DNA of 64,000 nucleotides from JAWXBK01 sp034439975 (GTDB lineage: Bacteria; Pseudomonadota; Alphaproteobacteria; Dongiales; Dongiaceae): contig JAWXBK010000110.1 of assembly GCA_034439975.1 (NCBI GenBank), forward strand, positions 23,677 to 87,676, written 5' to 3'. Below the pieces are notes generated by a model that saw nothing but the letters and a program-made list of their open reading frames with translations, was not told the origin of the DNA and ran no database searches. A program made the translations under genes and the position numbers. Shown here piece after piece: positions 60,361-64,000 of this stretch. The first letter of the stretch is position 1. Each line of letters opens with the position of its first letter.

Positions 60361-61101
60361 TCAGAACAGATGCTGGCCGCCGGTGACGAAGATCTCGGTG
60401 CCGGTTACATAGCGAAAATCGTCGGTGCAGAGCCGGTAGACGGCAGCCGCCACCTCTTCGGGCTGGCCCATGCGATGCATCGGGATGCGCGGGATAAGGC
60501 TTTCATATTCGGGGCCGATCATCCCGGTCTCGATCTCGCCCGGCGCCACCGCGTTGACGCGGACGCCAAGCTCCGCGAACTCGACCGCCATCTCCCGCGT
60601 CAGGGCTGACAGCGCAGCCTTCGAGGTCGAATAGGCCGAACCGGCAAACGGGTGGATCGCATGGCCGGCGATCGAAGTGATGTTGACGATGGCGCCCTTG
60701 CCCCGCGCCAGGGGTTCCGCAAGGCCCCGCGCGAGCACGAGCGGTGCAAAGAAATTCAGCTCAAACACCTCGCGCCAGCCGGCGATATCGCCATTGAGGC
60801 AGCCGAGGCGCTCCGCATGATCCGCCTTCGGCGAAATCGCCGCGTTATTGACCAGCGCGTGTATCGCCGCGCCGTCGAGAATCTCGAGGGTGCGGATCAC
60901 AAACCCGCCGACGCTGACCGGATCGGCAAGGTCGGCCGGAATATGATGCGTCCAGTTGGGATCGCGCTTGCACGCCTCCGGCACATCCTCGCGACTGCAG
61001 GTCACGATTCGCCATCCCTCGTCGCTGAAGCGCTTGACGGTCGCGTGCCCGATGCCGCGGCTGGCGCCGGTAAGAACCAGGACGCGCTTGCCATCGCTCA
61101 T
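60361..61101 (-). CDS. Short-chain dehydrogenase/reductase
   Basis: A 246-residue classical SDR: cofactor motif TGASRGIGHATVKRF (TGxxxGIG), NNAAIS, and the catalytic Ser/Tyr/Lys in NITSIAGH and SAYSTSKAAL. The residue pattern CSREDVP after the second beta strand suggests an NADP preference is not strong. Substrate is unknown. Convergent with the winged-helix gene (25 bp between stops). Confidence 0.85.
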   Translation of the reverse strand: MSDGKRVLVLTGASRGIGHATVKRFSDEGWRIVTCSREDVPEACKRDPNWTHHIPADLADPVSVGGFVIRTLEILDGAAIHALVNNAAISPKADHAERLGCLNGDIAGWREVFELNFFAPLVLARGLAEPLARGKGAIVNITSIAGHAIHPFAGSAYSTSKAALSALTREMAVEFAELGVRVNAVAPGEIETGMIGPEYESLIPRIPMHRMGQPEEVAAAVYRLCTDDFRYVTGTEIFVTGGQHLF

Positions 61102-61138
61102 CGGCGCTCCTTCGATCCCGTCGGGATCCGGCTATCCG

Positions 61139-61504
61139 TCATGCAACCGACACGACGCGAAAGGTCCGCAGCACGCCGTCATGCTCGGTGATCGAGACAT
61201 ATTCCCCGACGGCAAAGCGATGCGAATCAAACCGATATCCCGGTTCGTCGGCCTCCGGTTCGCTGTCCAGATCGTAATGAAACACCCAGCGACGGCCCGG
61301 CGTATGAACCAGATGGCCATGGAAATCGTCTTCGCCGCGCCAGAAACGCCGGACCCTGCAGTCCTTTTGATGGGCGCGCCAACCCTGGACGTCGATATGG
61401 CCCGCACCGTCGAGCGGCGCCACGAACTCGTAACCATGCTCGGGGCTTCCTTGCGGAAAATCATGGTCGCGCGCCAGTTCGAGTCGGATCTTCTTGAGAG
61501 TCAT
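61139..61504 (-). CDS. Conserved small protein of unknown function
   Basis: A 121-residue protein (MTLKKIRLELARDHDFPQGS, then HGYEFVAPLDGAGHIDVQGW, RVRRFWRGEDDFHGHLVH and GYRFDSHRFAVGEYVSITEH). I recall homologues in alphaproteobacteria but know no function. AAAGG lies 8 nt upstream of the ATG at 61504; an upstream in-frame GTG/ATG would add only five residues. It lies between the SDR and universal stress protein genes, perhaps in one stress-related operon. Confidence 0.6.
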   Translation of the reverse strand: MTLKKIRLELARDHDFPQGSPEHGYEFVAPLDGAGHIDVQGWRAHQKDCRVRRFWRGEDDFHGHLVHTPGRRWVFHYDLDSEPEADEPGYRFDSHRFAVGEYVSITEHDGVLRTFRVVSVA

Positions 61505-61534
61505 GATTTTACCTTTCACTGCCGGGCGGCTGCC

Positions 61535-62362
61535 TCAATGATCCATGAGGACGGTGATGCCGCCATTGGCGATGACGTGATGGGTCGCCCCGCCCAGGAT
61601 GAGTTCGCGCACTCGGCTATGGCCGTACGCGCCCATGGCCAGCAGATCGCCACCCAATGCGACCGCGCGCTCGACCAGAAGCTTGCCTGTCGGGCCGCCT
61701 TCGCTCGGAATCCGCTCGATGGTCGCCGTCACGCCATGCCGGCCCAGATAGGCTTTCAGCGCATCGGCCGACAGCCGGCGGTCGTCATTGCCGACCACGA
61801 GCACAGTGACGCGCTTGGCGAGGCGCAGCAGCGCCATACCCCCGGCGACCGCCCGGGTCGCCTCGATCGAACCGTTCCATGCGATGACCGCGTGTTCGCA
61901 CAGCGTCGACGGTGCCACCGACGGCGCAATCAGGACCGGACGCGCCGTGTCGAACAAGGCGGCATCCAGCACGGCGGTCTGCGTTGGAATGTCGTCGCCG
62001 CTCGGCCGACAGACCGCAATCAGATCGGCCAATCGCCCGCGTATGCCGATGACATCAGGCGCGGCACCGGTGACGATGTCGAAATTCACGTCGATATCCT
62101 TGCCCTCGCAGCAGCGCTGGAAACTGGCACGAGCCAGATCGGCGCGACGGTCAGCGCTTTGCGCGAGCGAATCGATCATCTGCTCGACCAATGCGCCCGA
62201 CATCGCTTCGCCGACGACCGGCACCATTGAAGCGGGATCGGGCCGGACATGGAGCACGGTGAGATGGGCACCGAGTTTCCGCCCCGCCATGACAGCGGTC
62301 GACAAGGTCGAGTCGGTGTTCGGGCTGCCGTCGGCAAGGGCCAGAATGATGTTGATAGCCAT
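61535..62362 (-). CDS. Universal stress protein with two UspA domains
   Basis: A 275-residue tandem UspA protein. The first domain starts INIILALADGSPNTDSTLST and the second HAVIAWNGSIEATRAVAGGM, ending GAYGHSRVRELILGGATHHV, which is the ATP-binding G-x2-G-x9-G(S/T)-type motif. Only the second domain keeps the nucleotide motif. GGGAGA precedes the ATG. Such proteins respond to oxygen or nutrient stress. Confidence 0.88.
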   Translation of the reverse strand: MAINIILALADGSPNTDSTLSTAVMAGRKLGAHLTVLHVRPDPASMVPVVGEAMSGALVEQMIDSLAQSADRRADLARASFQRCCEGKDIDVNFDIVTGAAPDVIGIRGRLADLIAVCRPSGDDIPTQTAVLDAALFDTARPVLIAPSVAPSTLCEHAVIAWNGSIEATRAVAGGMALLRLAKRVTVLVVGNDDRRLSADALKAYLGRHGVTATIERIPSEGGPTGKLLVERAVALGGDLLAMGAYGHSRVRELILGGATHHVIANGGITVLMDH

Positions 62363-62424
62363 GATCTTTCTCCCGTCTGCCGGTTCCCGCTCGTGAGAGG
62401 TCGGTTGCCGGCTGTTGGTTCAAC

Positions 62425-63375
62425 TCAGGCGAAGCTTGGCGACACCTCCACGATATCGTCTGGATCCTGGTGAACGATGACCTCGGATCCGGGAAACGCT
62501 TCGAGAACGCGGGCCTCGGCGGCGTCTGCGATTTCATGCGCTTGCGTCAAACTCAAGTGCCCGTCCATCTCGATATGCATCTGGATGAAATACTGGCGGC
62601 CCGCGCTGCGCGTCCGCATGTCGTGAACGGCGCATACGCGCGGATCGGCCAGCGCGAGCGCCTTGATCTTCTGTCGGTCCGCGTCGGACAGTTCCCGATC
62701 CATCAACATGTCGAGTGCTCCTCGAGCCACGCCCCAGGCCATCCAGACAATATAGACCGCAACAGCGGTCGCGATAACGGGATCGGCATAAAGCCAACCA
62801 AGCTGCGCTGTCAGCAGGACCGCCACGATCACAGCGACATTTGCCGACAGATCCCCAAGATAATGGGCGGAATCCGAGTGGATGGCGAGCGATCGGGTCT
62901 TGCGCACCACATGACGCTGATAGATGACCAGCACAATCGTGGCTGCGATCGAGATCAGCATCACGCCGATGCCGACCCACGAATGGGTGACCGGGGCCGG
63001 CGCACTGAATCGCCCGATCACTTCGACCATAAGAAAAACAGCCGATCCCGTGATGAATGCCGATTGGGCGAGCGCCGCCAACGCCTCGACCTTGCCATGG
63101 CCGAAGCGGTGCTCGCGATCGGCCGGGACCAGCGCATGGCGTACGGCAACCAACGTCACCACCGACGCCGCCATGTCGAGCAGCGAATCCAGCAAGGACG
63201 AGAGAACGCTGACCGAGCCTGTCATTAACGCCGCGATGGTCTTGATGGTGACGAGCGTCAGCGCCGTTACGAGCGACGCATAGGTCGCGCGGCGCATCAG
63301 ACGCCTGGCAACGATGTCGTCCTGCGTCATCGCTTGCGCATCTGCAAGCCCCGATGCGAGATTCGTACCGGTCAT
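62425..63375 (-). CDS. fieF: Cation diffusion facilitator family metal transporter
   Basis: A 316-residue CDF protein with about six transmembrane helices. SLLDSLLDMAAS carries the transport-site Asp pair, HRFGHGKVEALAALAQ follows helix 2, and HSDSAHYLGDLSANVAV is the second metal site; the C-terminal cytoplasmic domain has VHDMRTRSAGRQYFIQMHIE and IVHQDPDD. DD..HD-type sites suggest Zn/Fe/Mn efflux. Overlaps pdxH at ATGA. The FieF symbol is tentative. Confidence 0.85.
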   Translation of the reverse strand: MTGTNLASGLADAQAMTQDDIVARRLMRRATYASLVTALTLVTIKTIAALMTGSVSVLSSLLDSLLDMAASVVTLVAVRHALVPADREHRFGHGKVEALAALAQSAFITGSAVFLMVEVIGRFSAPAPVTHSWVGIGVMLISIAATIVLVIYQRHVVRKTRSLAIHSDSAHYLGDLSANVAVIVAVLLTAQLGWLYADPVIATAVAVYIVWMAWGVARGALDMLMDRELSDADRQKIKALALADPRVCAVHDMRTRSAGRQYFIQMHIEMDGHLSLTQAHEIADAAEARVLEAFPGSEVIVHQDPDDIVEVSPSFA

Positions 63376-63962
63376 GGATAGAGCTGTTCCGTCGACCAGC
63401 CATCGCCGTCGCGCCGGTAGACCAGCCGATCGTGCAATCGGAATGCGCGGTCTTCCCAGAACTCGAGATAGTCCGGCACGAGCCGGAAGCCCGACCAGTG
63501 TTCGGGCCGCGGGATGCTGCCGAGGCCGAACTTGGCCGTAAATTCCGCGACGCGCCGTTCGAGCGCGAACCGGCTTTCGAGCGGTTGCGATTGTTTCGAT
63601 GCCCAGGCGCCGATCTGGCTCGAGCGATGGCGCGAGGCGTAATAGGCGTCGGCGGTCGCGTCATCCACGCGTTCGATCCGGCCTTCGATCCGGACCTGGC
63701 GCTTCTGCGACTTCCAGTGAAAGCAGAGTGCGGCAACGGGACTTGCCAGCAGCTCGCGGCCCTTCCGGCTGCCGAGATTGGTGTAGAACGTGAACCCCAC
63801 GGGCGTCGCATCCTTGAGCAACACCATGCGCACCGACGGCCGCCCGTCGGCGCCGATGGTCGCAAGCGCCATGGCGTTCGGGTCGGCCGGTTCGGCCTTG
63901 GCGGCCGCGTCGAACCAGGTCTGGAACCGTTCGAACGGCTCTGTCAGTAACGCCCTCGCCAT
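63372..63962 (-). CDS. pdxH: Pyridoxamine 5'-phosphate oxidase
   Basis: A 196-residue FMN enzyme for the final PLP step. NAMALATIGADGRPSVRMVL, FYTNLGSRKGREL, FHWKSQKRQVRIEGRIERV, SRHRSSQIGAWASKQSQPLE and the C-terminal FWEDRAFRLHDRLVYRR, ending EQLYP, are diagnostic. Full length. AAGGAG is 5 nt before its ATG. Its TGA overlaps the CDF start. Confidence 0.96.
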   Translation of the reverse strand: MARALLTEPFERFQTWFDAAAKAEPADPNAMALATIGADGRPSVRMVLLKDATPVGFTFYTNLGSRKGRELLASPVAALCFHWKSQKRQVRIEGRIERVDDATADAYYASRHRSSQIGAWASKQSQPLESRFALERRVAEFTAKFGLGSIPRPEHWSGFRLVPDYLEFWEDRAFRLHDRLVYRRDGDGWSTEQLYP

Positions 63963-64000
63963 GATCGCTCCTTGGCGGCCAATCCGGAATTCTGCCGATT

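Noticed and set aside
1..64000. CRISPR arrays and insertion sequences
   Set aside because: No regularly spaced direct repeats and no transposase-like reading frame were seen anywhere in the window.

Overview
The window looks like a GC-rich alphaproteobacterial chromosome, most likely Rhodospirillales-like. This rests on the order murA / DUF2948 / hisG / hisD / UPF0262 / low-MW phosphatase / infA / maf / RNase E-G / yacG / tRNA-Phe, on a class II DAHP synthase and a short-form HisG, and on alphaproteobacterial families such as DUF1491, UPF0262 and DUF2948. Taxonomy is inferred from gene content only.

Layout. 1-9.1 kb (minus strand): partial pncB, class II aroG, then a tight cluster of MDR oxidoreductase, ABC ATPase, ABC permease and glutathione reductase, then a succinate-semialdehyde dehydrogenase gene with its own intrinsic terminator. 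9.2-12.5 kb: a visibly AT-richer restriction-modification island (MvaI/BcnI-type nuclease, Vsr nick nuclease, Dcm-like C5 methyltransferase with an N-terminal HTH) inserted next to glmS. 12.5-18.5 kb: glmU-glmS (UDP-GlcNAc synthesis), a TPR protein, a DUF3108 protein and tRNA-Val(CAC). 18.7-28.2 kb: a degenerate nuclease-fold protein, a five-gene translationally coupled operon (cysQ, tsaC, FAD-linked oxidoreductase, acyl-CoA dehydrogenase, phosphonate monoester hydrolase/sulfatase) and a convergent hydantoinase-A gene. 28.4-36.2 kb: DUF1491, tRNA-Phe(GAA) and the conserved murA-to-yacG cluster.

36.3-46.8 kb is a decayed podovirus-like prophage. It keeps a lysis cassette (M15 endolysin, 55-aa holin-like protein, overlapping spanin-like pair), tail fibre, an internal-virion-like protein, tail tubular B- and A-like proteins, a decoration-like protein, a capsid C-terminal remnant, three small early genes, and an S24/HTH repressor with a perfect palindromic operator candidate in a neighbouring promoter. 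Integrase, large terminase, portal and the capsid N-terminus are absent. Its intergenic gaps carry G-rich repeats, two of them as the loops of long perfect hairpins. The loops resemble two-tetrad G-quadruplexes. These repeats, the nested spanin and a promoter-terminator pair that would give a roughly 50-nt RNA are the most unusual things here.

46.8-64 kb: an AcuI/YhdH-type reductase, a DUF411 protein, UDP-galactopyranose mutase, an alpha/beta hydrolase and a dihydroorotase; mannose-1-phosphate guanylyltransferase (with glf and glmSU this points to surface polysaccharide synthesis); a polyamine-type locus (class III aminotransferase plus ATPase, binding protein and two permeases) with an attenuator-like hairpin after the binding-protein gene; a winged-helix regulator, an SDR, a small conserved protein, a tandem universal stress protein, a CDF metal transporter and pdxH.
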